This document shows, piece by piece, positions 8,819 through 18,466 of a stretch of 64,000 bases of DNA. Positions within the stretch are counted from its first letter, which is position 1, and each line of letters starts with the position of its first letter. Where the stretch lies: the NCBI RefSeq assembly GCF_018882085.1, contig NZ_JACVPB010000002.1, positions 124,425 to 188,424 on the forward strand, given 5' to 3'. The translations under genes were made by a program, and so were the position numbers. The notes under the pieces are model-generated. The model worked only from the letters and a program-made list of their open reading frames with translations, ran no database searches and had not been told where the DNA came from. Source of the stretch: Polynucleobacter sp. AP-Reno-20A-A9 (GTDB taxonomy: Bacteria > Pseudomonadota > Gammaproteobacteria > Burkholderiales > Burkholderiaceae).

Positions 8819-9992
8819 GGTCGCTCCAATAAAAATGAATCCATCTAGTTGCGATATCTTGATTCAGGGTGGCGGCCCGGTTGGGCTCGCCTGTGCCGCA
8901 TGGACCTTGCAGAAATTTCCTGAAGCAAAGATTATTTTGCTTGATCGTAATCCGGTAAACGATGAGGATCTTGCAGCTGCTGACACTAGAGGCATTGCTC
9001 TCTCCCACGGCAGCAAACTCTTACTTGATACGATTAATGCATGGCCAAAAGAGTTCGCTGAAATTCATCGGGTACATGTTTCACAAACGGGCCGCTTTGG
9101 CCGCGCACTCATGACGCGTGAAGAGCTCAAGCAAGATGCATTGGGACACATCATTCGCTATCGCGATATTCATATAACGCTACGCCAAGCCTTGCGGGCC
9201 ATTCAAGCAAAGAGCCCCAACTTCGTTTGGCAGCACATCAATAAAGACACTGAAGAACATCATATCCACGCCAAATGCATAGTGCATGCTGAAGGTGGTT
9301 TATTTAAGACCCAAGACTGGGTTGAATCTGGACGGGACTATGGGCAGTCAGCCCTCGTAGGCTTAGTTGAAGTTGAGAATGCGGTACCTCATCAAGCTTG
9401 GGAGCGCTTTACTGCCGAAGGCCCTTTAGCAGTTTTACCAAGTCACTATGGATCCAATATTTTGAATCTGATTTGGTGCGGCTCACCAGAATCGTCGCAG
9501 CATCGTTTGCAATTGAGTGAAGCCAATTTCTTAGTGGAACTACAAAAAGAATTTGGTTCACGTATAGGTCGCTTTCTAAAAATTCAAGATCGTCGTTTAT
9601 ATGAACTGGGCTTGAACTATCGCAAAGAAATTACAAAAGATAATGAAGTTTGGATTGGTAATGCCGCTCAAACTTTGCATCCTGTAGCAGGCCAAGGTTT
9701 GAACTTGGGATTACGAGATGCCTTCTTACTGTCAGAGAAGTTAGTTGAGGTATTTTCTGGGGCCGCAGAGAAACAATCCCCAGCAGATGTCCAAAATACA
9801 CTGCAGAGTTATGCGCAAAGTCGCAAAGTGGATAGAAAAACCACAATTGGTCTTACAGACTTTATGGCTAGAGTATTTACATCCAATTTAGCTCCAGTTG
9901 TTGCAGCCCGTGGATTGGCTTTAAGCGCCCTTCAGTGGTTTCCACCAGTCAAGACGGCCTTAGCTCGCCAGATGATGTTTGGTAGGCGCTAA
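8811..9992 (+). CDS. ubiH: FAD-dependent UbiH/UbiF/COQ6-family hydroxylase
   Basis: A flavin monooxygenase of the ubiquinone-biosynthesis hydroxylase family, probably acting on an octaprenyl-phenol intermediate. The dinucleotide-binding glycines ILIQGGGPVGLAC lie near the N-terminus. DTRGIALSHGS (about residues 62-72) is the family's second motif, and IGNAAQTLHPVAGQGLNLGL (about 281-300) is the FAD ribityl-binding motif, with Asn-Ala in place of the usual Gly-Asp-Ala. The start is uncertain: the ATG at 8811 overlaps the pepP stop by 8 bp, while the ATG at 8835 (MNPSSCDIL) gives the more usual short lead before the glycine motif. Which ring carbon it hydroxylates cannot be read from sequence, so the symbol is by best resemblance. 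Confidence 0.85.
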   Translation: MLKVAPIKMNPSSCDILIQGGGPVGLACAAWTLQKFPEAKIILLDRNPVNDEDLAAADTRGIALSHGSKLLLDTINAWPKEFAEIHRVHVSQTGRFGRALMTREELKQDALGHIIRYRDIHITLRQALRAIQAKSPNFVWQHINKDTEEHHIHAKCIVHAEGGLFKTQDWVESGRDYGQSALVGLVEVENAVPHQAWERFTAEGPLAVLPSHYGSNILNLIWCGSPESSQHRLQLSEANFLVELQKEFGSRIGRFLKIQDRRLYELGLNYRKEITKDNEVWIGNAAQTLHPVAGQGLNLGLRDAFLLSEKLVEVFSGAAEKQSPADVQNTLQSYAQSRKVDRKTTIGLTDFMARVFTSNLAPVVAARGLALSALQWFPPVKTALARQMMFGRR

Positions 9993-10046
9993 AGGGCTTA
10001 AATTGCCCCCAAAACATAAGCATTCTCCGTTTGATCTGTAACAAGC

Positions 10047-10071
10047 AATCTGCCTAAAAAATAGGCAGATT
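10047..10071. promoter_or_regulatory. perfect inverted repeat with Fis-consensus core upstream of dusB-fis
   Basis: A 10-bp perfect inverted repeat (AATCTGCCTA / TAGGCAGATT) flanks five adenines. The central 15 bases, 10052-10066, fit the Fis consensus G-N2-YR-N2-W-N2-YR-N2-C at every position, with an all-A centre. It lies about 12 bp before the candidate extended -10 of dusB-fis, so a bound protein would overlap the -35 region. It could instead be a weak terminator of the ubiH transcript, but only three Ts follow the hairpin. Confidence 0.5.
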
Positions 10072-10083
10072 TGGGTCTGACTG

Positions 10084-10092
10084 TGCTAAAGT
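10084..10092 (+). promoter_or_regulatory. candidate extended -10 promoter of dusB-fis
   Basis: TGCTAAAGT fits an extended -10 (TG-N followed by TAAAGT). It would place the transcript start near 10099, about 22 nt before the dusB ATG. No clear -35 is present, which extended -10 promoters tolerate. Inferred from sequence only. Confidence 0.35.
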
Positions 10093-10120
10093 GTCATGCT
10101 TCCCGCACATGCCCTTTTAG

Positions 10121-11137
10121 ATGAACATTGGTCCTCACCTCCTCGCAAATAAGTTATTTGTGGCCCCTATGGCTGGGGTAACGGATCGCCCATTTAGACA
10201 GCTTTGTAAGAAGCTGGGTGCCGGGTATGCAGTTTCTGAAATGGTGGCCTCAAATGCCCTGCTTTGGAAAAGCGAAAAGACACAACGTCGCGCGAACCAT
10301 GTTGGTGAATTCAAGCCGATTGCCGTTCAAATTGCCGGCGCTGATCCAGCAATGATGGCGGCAGCGGCAAAAATCAACGTAGATCACGGTGCCCAGATTA
10401 TCGATATCAATATGGGATGCCCTGCAAAGAAAGTTTGTAATGTTGCAGCTGGCTCTGCATTGCTGCGCGATGAACCTTTAGTGCAACAAATTCTAGAAGC
10501 AGTTGTGAATGCTGTTGGCATCGGACCAGATGCAGTACCAGTTACTTTGAAAATTCGTACGGGCTGGGATCGCGAACATAAGAATGCTATTGAAATAGCG
10601 CGCCTTGCAGAAAAATCTGGAATCTCCATGTTGACGGTCCATGGCCGTACGAGAGCAGACCTGTACCACGGTGAAGCAGAGTACGAAACCATTACCGCAG
10701 TCAAAAATAGTGTGGGCATTCCGGTGGTGGCTAACGGCGATATCACCAGCCCAGAAAAGGCAGAGCAAGTATTAAAGATTACTGGTGCCGATGCCATCAT
10801 GATTGGTCGCGCTGCTCAAGGTCGCCCTTGGATCTTCCGTGAAATCAATCACTATCTTGAAACTGGTGGCAAGCTGCCAACCCCTGAGATCAATGAGATC
10901 CAGGCAATCATGAACGCCCACCTTTTAGATCACTACGAGTTTTATGGGGAGCACATTGGCCTTCGTACCGCCCGCAAACATATTGGCTGGTACTGCAAAG
11001 GTTTGCGTGACTCTCATGCGTTTCGCCAGCGCATGAATACCGCCGATGACTGCAAAACCCAACTTCAAATGGTCAATGCTTATTTTGACGAGATGAAATC
11101 CCATTCCGACCGCTTGTTATTTTTAGAAGCGGCGTAG
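10121..11137 (+). CDS. dusB: tRNA-dihydrouridine synthase B
   Basis: DusB reduces a uridine in the tRNA D-loop to dihydrouridine using FMN and NADPH. The TIM-barrel start VAPMAGVTDRPFR (residues about 14-26) and the catalytic cysteine motif INMGCPAKKVC (about 97-107) are intact. VHGRTRADLYHGEA and GADAIMIGRAAQGRPWIF, which bind FMN and RNA, are also intact. Length 338 is typical. As in most gamma- and betaproteobacteria, it is the first gene of an operon with fis, which follows after 59 bp of T-rich sequence. Confidence 0.97.
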   Translation: MNIGPHLLANKLFVAPMAGVTDRPFRQLCKKLGAGYAVSEMVASNALLWKSEKTQRRANHVGEFKPIAVQIAGADPAMMAAAAKINVDHGAQIIDINMGCPAKKVCNVAAGSALLRDEPLVQQILEAVVNAVGIGPDAVPVTLKIRTGWDREHKNAIEIARLAEKSGISMLTVHGRTRADLYHGEAEYETITAVKNSVGIPVVANGDITSPEKAEQVLKITGADAIMIGRAAQGRPWIFREINHYLETGGKLPTPEINEIQAIMNAHLLDHYEFYGEHIGLRTARKHIGWYCKGLRDSHAFRQRMNTADDCKTQLQMVNAYFDEMKSHSDRLLFLEAA

Positions 11138-11196
11138 TTCTAACCTTATTTAGTTTTCTTATTTTTACTTTTTAGTTTTTGCATTGATAGATTTTT

Positions 11197-11436
11197 ATGA
11201 CCAATAAGCACCCGATTACCGAATGTATTGAAACCCAACTGCAGGGATACCTGAATGACCTCAAAGGAACGGCGCCGACTGATATCTATGACATGGTATT
11301 GGCTGTTGTTGAAAAACCAATGTTGGAATTAGTAATGCAGCATGCCAAGCAAAATCAATCACTGGCAGCGCAGTATCTGGGCATTAATCGCAACACCCTT
11401 CACAAGAAGTTGGTTGAGCATCAACTACTGAAGTAA
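11197..11436 (+). CDS. fis: DNA-binding protein Fis
   Basis: Fis is a small nucleoid protein that bends DNA and activates rRNA and other growth-related promoters. The 79-residue product is shorter than E. coli Fis (98) because the N-terminal arm is reduced, as is usual in betaproteobacteria. The C-terminal helix-turn-helix NQSLAAQYLGINRNTLHKKL (about residues 52-71) is well conserved. It is co-oriented with dusB and probably shares its promoter. The inverted repeat at 10047-10071 could make expression autoregulated. purH follows after 52 bp. Confidence 0.95.
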   Translation: MTNKHPITECIETQLQGYLNDLKGTAPTDIYDMVLAVVEKPMLELVMQHAKQNQSLAAQYLGINRNTLHKKLVEHQLLK

Positions 11437-11488
11437 ATATCAGCAACAAAACAACAAAGTCATTTTCTAATTAAATCCTCCGAAAACT

Positions 11489-13069
11489 ATGATCCGTACA
11501 GCACTCCTCTCCGTCTCCGATAAAAATGGCATCGTGCCTTTTGCTAAAGCTCTCCACGAACAAGGCATTAAGCTCATTTCTACTGGCGGCACAGCAAAAC
11601 TCTTGGCTGAAAACAATCTGCCTGTTGTCGAAGTTTCTTCCCTAACGAAATTTCCGGAGATGCTAGATGGTCGCGTAAAGACGCTTCACCCTATGGTGCA
11701 TGGCGGCTTATTGGCTCGTAGAGATTTTCCGGAGCATATGGCGGCCTTGAAAGAGCATGGTATTGATACTATTGATATGCTCGTCATTAATCTTTACCCC
11801 TTCAATCAGACTGTTGCCAAGGAAAGCTGCTCATTCGAAGATGCCGTTGAAAACATTGATATCGGCGGCCCAGCGATGTTACGTGCAGCAGCTAAAAATC
11901 ACCAGGACGTTACGGTATTGATCTCACCAGAAGATTACGCTCCTGTCTTAGCCGAAATGAAGGCCAACAAGAATGTCGTTTCTTACAAAACCAATTTGGC
12001 CTTAGCGAAAAAAGTATTTGCCCATACCGCACAATACGATGGTGCGATTGCTAACTATCTCTCAGCATTAGGTGATGATCTCGATCACAAAGCCCGTTCT
12101 GCCTATCCCGAAACTTTGCACCTTGCCTTCGAAAAAGTCCAAGAGATGCGTTACGGCGAGAATCCACACCAGTCTGCAGCGTTCTACAAAGATATTTACC
12201 CAGTCGATGGCGCACTAGCCAATTACAAGCAGTTGCAAGGGAAAGAACTCTCTTATAACAATATTGCTGATGCAGACTCTGCTTGGGAATGCGTTAAGAG
12301 CTTTACCGGCAACGCCGGTGGCGCTGCAGCCTGCGTCATTATTAAGCACGCCAATCCTTGTGGCGTAGCTGTTGGCGCCTCAGCCCTTGAAGCCTATCAA
12401 AAAGCCTTCAAGACTGATCCAAGCTCTGCATTTGGCGGCATCATTGCCTTCAACGTACCTTGCGATGGCGCAGCCGCTGAAGCCATCTCTAAACAGTTTG
12501 TCGAAGTATTGATCGCCCCCAGCTTTAGCGATGAGGCGAAAGCGATCTTTGCGGCCAAGCAAAATGTACGCCTTCTAGAAATTCCATTGGGTACTGCATT
12601 TAATGTCTTTGATTTCAAGCGCGTTGGCGGTGGTTTGCTCGTGCAGTCCCCAGACGCTAAAAATGTTCTAGAAAGTGAAATGCGCGTTGTCAGCAAACGT
12701 CTACCAACCCCAAGCGAGATGCACGACATGATGTTTGCATGGCGTGTTGCTAAGTTTGTTAAATCAAATGCGATTGTGTATTGCGCGAACGGTATGACAC
12801 TCGGCATCGGCGCAGGGCAAATGAGCCGCGTAGACTCTGCGCGTATGGCTAGTATCAAGGCTGAGAACGCTGGTTTAAGTCTTAAAGGCTCAGCAGTAGC
12901 AAGTGATGCCTTCTTCCCATTCCGCGATGGCTTAGATGTCGTTGTGAATGGTGGCGCCAGCTGCGCTATCCAACCGGGCGGCAGCATGCGTGATGATGAA
13001 ATCATTGCGGCAGCAAACGAACATGGCATTGCCATGATTTTTACTGGCACACGTCACTTCCGTCACTAA
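11489..13069 (+). CDS. purH: bifunctional AICAR formyltransferase / IMP cyclohydrolase
   Basis: PurH carries out the last two steps of de novo IMP synthesis. The N-terminal MGS-like cyclohydrolase domain (about residues 1-145) has [11 protein letters not shown] and [20 protein letters not shown]. The C-terminal AICAR transformylase domain has [14 protein letters not shown], the catalytic KHANPCG (about residues 289-295), and [11 protein letters not shown]. Length 526 is standard. It lies between fis and ruvCAB on the plus strand; a 26-bp gap to ruvC suggests read-through. Confidence 0.98.
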   Translation: MIRTALLSVSDKNGIVPFAKALHEQGIKLISTGGTAKLLAENNLPVVEVSSLTKFPEMLDGRVKTLHPMVHGGLLARRDFPEHMAALKEHGIDTIDMLVINLYPFNQTVAKESCSFEDAVENIDIGGPAMLRAAAKNHQDVTVLISPEDYAPVLAEMKANKNVVSYKTNLALAKKVFAHTAQYDGAIANYLSALGDDLDHKARSAYPETLHLAFEKVQEMRYGENPHQSAAFYKDIYPVDGALANYKQLQGKELSYNNIADADSAWECVKSFTGNAGGAAACVIIKHANPCGVAVGASALEAYQKAFKTDPSSAFGGIIAFNVPCDGAAAEAISKQFVEVLIAPSFSDEAKAIFAAKQNVRLLEIPLGTAFNVFDFKRVGGGLLVQSPDAKNVLESEMRVVSKRLPTPSEMHDMMFAWRVAKFVKSNAIVYCANGMTLGIGAGQMSRVDSARMASIKAENAGLSLKGSAVASDAFFPFRDGLDVVVNGGASCAIQPGGSMRDDEIIAAANEHGIAMIFTGTRHFRH

Positions 13070-13095
13070 GAAAATAAGAGGTTATAAACAAACTC

Positions 13096-13614
13096 ATGCG
13101 CTGGATAGGAATCGACCCAGGTTTACGGACTACCGGTTTTGGAGTCATCGATGTCGATGGCCAAAAACTGACTTATGTAGCCTCTGGGACGATTGAGAGC
13201 GGTGATCCAGCCAAAGGCTTGCCTGAACGCTTAGGCGCCCTTTACGCAGGCGTTAAAGAAGTTTTAGAGACCTATCACCCAGAGTCTGCCGCGATCGAAG
13301 AGGTTTTCTTAAACGTTAATCCCCGCTCTACGCTGATGTTGGGCCAAGCTCGGGGTGCAGTCATTGCCTCCCTTGTTTCTGAAAAACTCCCAGTAGCTGA
13401 GTACAGCGCCTTAAGAGTCAAGCAGTCCATTGTTGGCACTGGCAGAGCATCCAAGCCTCAGGTCCAAGAAATGGTAAAGCGCCTCCTGAAACTCAATCGC
13501 GCCCCAGGTACTGACGCCTCTGATGCACTAGGTGTTGCCATTTGCGCTGCTCATCACGCACAAATACCAAAAGCAATTACTGCTGCCTTGGCTCCCAAGA
13601 AACGTAGCAAGTAA
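13096..13614 (+). CDS. ruvC: crossover junction endodeoxyribonuclease RuvC
   Basis: RuvC resolves Holliday junctions by symmetric cleavage. The RNase H-like acidic catalytic residues are visible: Asp in [15 protein letters not shown] (N-terminus), Glu in [13 protein letters not shown] (about residue 68) and the pair in [16 protein letters not shown] (about 138-153). Length 172 is typical. It heads ruvC-ruvA-ruvB, all in one direction with gaps under 30 bp. Confidence 0.97.
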   Translation: MRWIGIDPGLRTTGFGVIDVDGQKLTYVASGTIESGDPAKGLPERLGALYAGVKEVLETYHPESAAIEEVFLNVNPRSTLMLGQARGAVIASLVSEKLPVAEYSALRVKQSIVGTGRASKPQVQEMVKRLLKLNRAPGTDASDALGVAICAAHHAQIPKAITAALAPKKRSK

Positions 13615-13643
13615 AAATACACATCACAGGTTAAGATCTCCAC

Positions 13644-14225
13644 ATGATTGGTCGCATTCAAGGTACTCTCGTTTCAGTTCACCCTCCTCGTCTTTTGGTC
13701 GATTGCCAAGGGATTGGTTATGAGGTGGATGTACCCATGAGCACGCTGTATCAATTGCCTCAGGCTGGTCAAAAAATCACTCTTCTAACGCACTTCCAAG
13801 TACGTGAAGATGCGCAGCAACTTTTTGGTTTTGCCACCGAAACTGAACGTGAAGCATTTCGACAGCTCATTAAAATTAGTGGTGTTGGCTCGCGCACAGC
13901 ACTAGCAGTTCTTTCCGGCATGAGTGTTAATGAACTAGCCCAAGCCATTGCGCTTCAAGAAGCTGGGCGTCTTACTCAAGTACCCGGCATTGGTAAGAAA
14001 ACAGCTGAGCGCCTTTGCTTAGAGCTCAAAGGCAAGCTAGCTCCAGACCTAGGCATTACAGGTGACAAGCCTCAAGCGATTGAAGCCAGTAGCGAAGTAT
14101 TACAAGCACTCTTGGCTCTAGGCTACTCAGAAAAAGAAGCGCTTTTAGCACTCAAGCAAATTCCACCCGATACCAGTGTTTCCGATGGCATCCGTATGGG
14201 ATTGAAGTATCTATCTAAGGCTTAA
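13644..14225 (+). CDS. ruvA: Holliday junction branch migration protein RuvA
   Basis: RuvA is the junction-recognising subunit that loads the RuvB motor. The N-terminal OB fold begins [20 protein letters not shown]. Two helix-hairpin-helix motifs follow, [18 protein letters not shown] (about residues 75-92) and [20 protein letters not shown] (about 110-129). The C-terminal RuvB-binding domain (about 148-193) contains [13 protein letters not shown]. Length 193 is normal. Confidence 0.97.
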   Translation: MIGRIQGTLVSVHPPRLLVDCQGIGYEVDVPMSTLYQLPQAGQKITLLTHFQVREDAQQLFGFATETEREAFRQLIKISGVGSRTALAVLSGMSVNELAQAIALQEAGRLTQVPGIGKKTAERLCLELKGKLAPDLGITGDKPQAIEASSEVLQALLALGYSEKEALLALKQIPPDTSVSDGIRMGLKYLSKA

Positions 14226-14251
14226 TAGCCAAACAGCACTAAACTCTCAGC

Positions 14252-15322
14252 ATGGCAATTCATACAGACGACCTCAGCTCTATCCCGGAAGATTTACCAG
14301 AGAATAATGACCGCATTGTGAGCGGTTCAGCAGGCAATGCCGAGGCCGTCTTCGAAAGAGCCCTACGACCCAAACAACTCGATGAGTATGTTGGCCAAAC
14401 TAAGGCCAGAGCACAATTAGAGATTTTTATCAGCGCTACGAGGGCACGCCAAGAGGCTTTGGATCACGTTCTTTTATTTGGGCCTCCTGGACTTGGTAAA
14501 ACCACTCTTGCTCATATCATTGCAAGAGAACTTGGCGTAAATCTTCGTCAAACTAGCGGCCCAGTGCTTGATAGGCCAGGCGATCTTGCAGCCTTACTCA
14601 CCAACCTAGAAGAAAACGATGTTCTCTTCATTGATGAGATTCATCGCCTATCTCCAGTAGTAGAAGAAATTCTTTATCCGGCACTTGAGGATTACAGCCT
14701 AGACATCATGATCGGCGAAGGCCCTGCAGCACGCAGCGTAAAGATTGATCTCAAACCATTTACTTTGATTGGCGCGACTACTCGTGCCGGCATGCTCACC
14801 AATCCATTGCGCGATCGCTTTGGTATTGTGGCCAGACTCGAGTTCTACACAACTGAAGAGCTCACCAAAATCATTAATCGCTCAGCTAGCTTACTTAAGG
14901 CTGATATCGATCCAGAAGGCTCCGTAGAAATTGCCAAACGGGCTCGTGGCACTCCTCGTATTGCCAATCGCTTACTCAGAAGGGTGCGCGACTACGCAGA
15001 AGTCAAAGGCACTGGCACGATTACTAAAGCCATGGCTGATGCAGCACTGAAGATGCTGGACGTGGATCCAAGTGGCTTTGATGTGATGGACAGAAAACTC
15101 TTAGAAGCGATCTTGCACAAATTTGATGGTGGCCCAGTAGGTATCGATAACTTGGCAGCAGCGATTGGCGAAGAGCGTGACACCATTGAAGATGTGCTGG
15201 AGCCCTACCTCATTCAGCAAGGCTACCTACAAAGAACCTCAAGGGGCAGAGTAGCAACTCGCCAGGCCTATGAACACTTTGGGTTAACTCCACCCAGTGG
15301 AAGTGCTAGCCTGGACTTGTAA
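14252..15322 (+). CDS. ruvB: Holliday junction branch migration ATPase RuvB
   Basis: RuvB is the hexameric AAA+ motor that drives branch migration. Walker [13 protein letters not shown] (about residues 78-89), Walker [12 protein letters not shown], sensor 1 [18 protein letters not shown] and the C-terminal winged helix with [17 protein letters not shown] are all intact. Length 356 is typical. It ends the plus-strand unit and faces the convergent autotransporter gene after 25 bp. Confidence 0.98.
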   Translation: MAIHTDDLSSIPEDLPENNDRIVSGSAGNAEAVFERALRPKQLDEYVGQTKARAQLEIFISATRARQEALDHVLLFGPPGLGKTTLAHIIARELGVNLRQTSGPVLDRPGDLAALLTNLEENDVLFIDEIHRLSPVVEEILYPALEDYSLDIMIGEGPAARSVKIDLKPFTLIGATTRAGMLTNPLRDRFGIVARLEFYTTEELTKIINRSASLLKADIDPEGSVEIAKRARGTPRIANRLLRRVRDYAEVKGTGTITKAMADAALKMLDVDPSGFDVMDRKLLEAILHKFDGGPVGIDNLAAAIGEERDTIEDVLEPYLIQQGYLQRTSRGRVATRQAYEHFGLTPPSGSASLDL

Positions 15323-15347
15323 TTAAGTAAGTCTATATTTTTAAGGG

Positions 15348-17723
15348 TTAGAACTTAAATCTGAGTTCTGCACCACCACCGTATTCATGACCATAAGTGT
15401 TATAGGAGGCCACTGCACCAATACGTGCAGATATCTCTTTGGTGATTCCACCTTGAATACCCAATCCCACCATGTTGGAAACTGGTCCCATATTGGCGCC
15501 AACCTGTGCGAATGATTGAGTACTTCCACTGAAAGAGGTGGTTGCGGTAACTGTATGGGCTGAAGCACTATTGGCATACCAGTCATAACCGAACTTATAG
15601 AAACCAATTAATGACAATAGATCATTGGTTCCTTTGAGTAGTGGATAGATAAAATCTGCGCCCGCAAACGTCACAGCAGTGTAAGCAGTTGCTGAATTTA
15701 TGCCGTAGTTAAACGTATTACCACCCTGCTCACTCGCTCCACCCATCCAGAGTTGAGAATATGATGCGCCCACGAATGGTGAAACAGTGAAATTTTCCGC
15801 TTGATACGCTTTTGCTAGCTTTGCAGCTGCATATACGCCATTGGACTTAAAGGAGCTGGTTGCGTTTCCACCAACCAAATCCCCCACATTAGGAGTGCTT
15901 CTATTGGCATTCGTGCTGCCATACATATAACCCAGTGCGCCAGAAAGCTTAACCTGCTCTGCAAAGTTACGCGCTCCATACAAACCAGCATAAAAGTTGT
16001 TAGTGTTGAAGTTTTGTGTGACTTGCTGGCTCTCAGTCATCGAGGTGGTGCCCGTTCCAGCAAATACACCAAAGCCACCATCTTTAGATCGTTTAATGTC
16101 ACCACCGATAATGATGTCGTATAGGTTGTAACCAAAGCCAGCCAGGTTGTTGTAATTATTGACAGTGCCTCGTACAGCTGCAGCATCTGCCCATAAATAA
16201 CGACCTTCATCATCTTGATAAACCTTGGTAGAAGGCGAGGCACTCATAGGCGCATGAATACGATCCATGACTGTATTGGTAATGTGCGCCATCTGCTCAA
16301 GGCCAATGGTCATGTTAGAGGAGTAACCTTCAGCGTGAACTTGAGATAAGTTCTGAGCTTGCGCCGCAGTTAAGCCACTCACCGCTGCACCAATTGATAT
16401 GCCGTTAGATTGCAATGTTGTATTACTGGCTTGACTGGCCAAAACAGAAGCTACGGCTGTACCTGCGCTACTACCAGCCACAGCAAATGAAGGATTAACT
16501 GTCTTGGTTGTCAATAAATCCCAAGAAGTGCCGCCCGATGGGTTATATAAAAGCCAAGCTGTTGTTACTAGAGCACCGCCACCAAATGTACCGCTTGTAG
16601 TGGATGAATTAATGTTTGCAGCTGTAAGCCCAGTAAAAACTGAGCTGTAGGTAGTTGTATTGAGCGGAATGATGGAGCGAGTTATATCAATACCAAAATT
16701 AGTTTGTGTACCTGTAGTTAAAGAAGAAGCAATCAATCCTCCATAACTAGTTGGGCTATTAATAATGATGTTGTAATTACTAGGTAAATTTCCAGAATAG
16801 GTCAAAGCGCTTTGAAGGTTGTTCAGCGTACTGATTGTTCCCGTAGTGCTATTGATAATCCCATAGCCACTGTTACCAGTATTACCGCTTGTTAGATTGC
16901 CTAAGTTGTTAATTGTCCCAATACTACCCCCATTATTTTCAATAGCGGCATAGCAGGTGCCCCCACTACAAACGCTGTGATCAATTGTTCCCGTATTGGT
17001 AATGGTGCCAATAGAGTTAGCTACACCTAGTACGATTGCACTGGCGAAAGTAGAAGAGCCTGAGCCATTAACTCCACCCTGAATAGCTCCTGAATTTATT
17101 AAAGTATCAATCCTGGAGCTAAAGGCTGGTTGGAAATAAATTGCATTGTTCTGCGCAGAAATAGTGCCTGAATTATTCAGCGTACCAATATGACCGTTTT
17201 GTTGTATGGCGTAAGCTCCGTTACCCCCCATGCCGACTGTAGCTGAAATGGTGCCAGAGTTATTTAGCGTACCAATTTGATTGTTATTAACTATGGCGCC
17301 GTAGCTATTTCCACTTGCACCAGAATTGATGGTGCCGGTATTGGTTAATGTTCCTATATTTCCACTGTTAATCAATCCACTTCGAGAACTACTAGTAATG
17401 ACCCCTTGGTTCTGAAGTGTGTTAATCACGCCGTTATTTACCAAACCATTCCAGTAAATTCCGTTGCTAATCGTTCCTAAGTTAAGAAATGTATTGGTTA
17501 CATTGCCTGAGGTTCCAATATTGATTGCATCCGTAGCAAAGAATGCGCTTACAGTCGCGCCTGAGGCGATCGTTACACCAGAGACCGTATTATTAATACT
17601 CAAGTCTTCGCAACTACTAGTGATGCTGATTGGGTCTCCAGTATTGCTGCATGCGCCAAATGCCTGATTAAAAGCCAGCAATACTGCAACCAACGAAAAA
17701 GCCTTTAGGCATCTATTTTTCAT
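15348..17723 (-). CDS. autotransporter with Asn/Thr/Gly-rich repeat passenger
   Basis: A 791-residue type V secreted protein. A signal peptide (MKNRCLKAFSLVAVLLAF, cleavage near residue 23, AFGA) is followed by a low-complexity passenger (about residues 25-330). This is built from about nine irregular copies of a unit like IGTLNNSGTI, spaced 20-35 residues apart, consistent with a beta-helix. A linker follows, then a beta-barrel autotransporter domain over roughly the last 290 residues, ending in FKF with a terminal Phe as expected for BAM recognition. No protease or other catalytic motif is seen, so an adhesin-like or surface-layer role is only a guess. The start codon overlaps the upstream lipoprotein stop (TAATG), implying translational coupling. 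Confidence 0.82.
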   Translation of the reverse strand: MKNRCLKAFSLVAVLLAFNQAFGACSNTGDPISITSSCEDLSINNTVSGVTIASGATVSAFFATDAINIGTSGNVTNTFLNLGTISNGIYWNGLVNNGVINTLQNQGVITSSSRSGLINSGNIGTLTNTGTINSGASGNSYGAIVNNNQIGTLNNSGTISATVGMGGNGAYAIQQNGHIGTLNNSGTISAQNNAIYFQPAFSSRIDTLINSGAIQGGVNGSGSSTFASAIVLGVANSIGTITNTGTIDHSVCSGGTCYAAIENNGGSIGTINNLGNLTSGNTGNSGYGIINSTTGTISTLNNLQSALTYSGNLPSNYNIIINSPTSYGGLIASSLTTGTQTNFGIDITRSIIPLNTTTYSSVFTGLTAANINSSTTSGTFGGGALVTTAWLLYNPSGGTSWDLLTTKTVNPSFAVAGSSAGTAVASVLASQASNTTLQSNGISIGAAVSGLTAAQAQNLSQVHAEGYSSNMTIGLEQMAHITNTVMDRIHAPMSASPSTKVYQDDEGRYLWADAAAVRGTVNNYNNLAGFGYNLYDIIIGGDIKRSKDGGFGVFAGTGTTSMTESQQVTQNFNTNNFYAGLYGARNFAEQVKLSGALGYMYGSTNANRSTPNVGDLVGGNATSSFKSNGVYAAAKLAKAYQAENFTVSPFVGASYSQLWMGGASEQGGNTFNYGINSATAYTAVTFAGADFIYPLLKGTNDLLSLIGFYKFGYDWYANSASAHTVTATTSFSGSTQSFAQVGANMGPVSNMVGLGIQGGITKEISARIGAVASYNTYGHEYGGGAELRFKF

Positions 17724-18097
17724 TATTCATTCTTATAAACATTAACTGTGCCACCACAAGCGGCAAAACACTGTCTATAGGATTCGTCGCAGTTCCAGTA
17801 ATTTGGATTTGCAGAACAGTACTGCGGATTGGGATTACATTTCTTCACATCATCGTGGCTTTGCGCACGATTAACGCAGGCTTGATAGCTATAACTATTT
17901 TGCTGATGACAAGCATTCACATTGGTCTGGGCTTGAGCCTGTGCGCCGTTGTAACAAACATTCTTAGTGCTCATGCAATGAATAGCGCATGTTTTACCGC
18001 TTTCAGTGGGCGGGGCAATATATTCATATCGGTATGTGGTGCAAGAACTGATGCAAAGAATTGCAAAACAAGACAGGATAAGTGACTTAAGATTCAT
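17723..18097 (-). CDS. cysteine-rich putative lipoprotein, upstream of and coupled to autotransporter
   Basis: I do not recognise a named family. The 124-residue protein starts with a lipoprotein signal (MNLKSLILSCFAILCISSC, lipobox ISSC, lipidated Cys at residue 19). The mature part has ten further cysteines, spaced through Asn/Gln/Tyr-rich sequence (GKTC, AIHC, KNVC, NAC, QAC, KKC, QYC, WNC, RQC, AAC), suggesting several disulfides. Its stop codon shares a base with the autotransporter start, so the two products are probably made together. A role as accessory or surface anchor for the autotransporter is inference from context only. Confidence 0.7.
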   Translation of the reverse strand: MNLKSLILSCFAILCISSCTTYRYEYIAPPTESGKTCAIHCMSTKNVCYNGAQAQAQTNVNACHQQNSYSYQACVNRAQSHDDVKKCNPNPQYCSANPNYWNCDESYRQCFAACGGTVNVYKNE

Positions 18098-18133
18098 ACG
18101 GATATATCATTATTGGAATTATTAATATTTTAT

Positions 18134-18466
18134 ATGTTCAGAGCTCTTATCACCCTATTTATATGCCTTTCTATGCCGGTCAGCGCTATAGAGAAGCCAG
18201 AAGGTGTTGTTTATTGCCATGGCAAGACTGTTATTGAATATCGCCTAGTCAATCCCGAGAAGAATGGAACTGCCTCGGATGTTGATTTAACTGTGAATGG
18301 CAAGACTATCCGGGTGATGACAGCCTACTCTTGGTTTGGCTCAAACCAAGCCACTCCAAAAGGATTTAAGTTTGCCATTCTGGGAGAAAAGCAATTCGAT
18401 CCGCTACTAGTATTTGATAGCTATCTTCTGGATGCCAAGAAACGCAAATACACCAAGTGCAATTAA
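18134..18466 (+). CDS. small exported protein of unknown function
   Basis: A 110-residue product beginning [18 protein letters not shown], a clear Sec signal peptide with cleavage near residue 18, followed by about 92 periplasmic residues. The frame extends upstream to a TTG at 18113, but the ATG at 18134 places the signal peptide correctly. Two mature cysteines (VVYCHG and the penultimate KCN) could form a disulfide. No family is recognised. It is divergent from the cysteine-rich lipoprotein across 36 bp, and its last 4 bp overlap the end of tyrS. Confidence 0.6.
   Translation: MFRALITLFICLSMPVSAIEKPEGVVYCHGKTVIEYRLVNPEKNGTASDVDLTVNGKTIRVMTAYSWFGSNQATPKGFKFAILGEKQFDPLLVFDSYLLDAKKRKYTKCN

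Noticed and set aside
12397..13050. 217-codon open frame antisense to purH
   Set aside because: It mirrors a highly conserved gene, has no recognisable protein features, and is explained by codon bias in purH.
15800..17700. Repeats of the autotransporter gene considered as a CRISPR array or DNA satellite
   Set aside because: The repetition is at protein level with irregular spacing and diverged DNA, within one intact reading frame.
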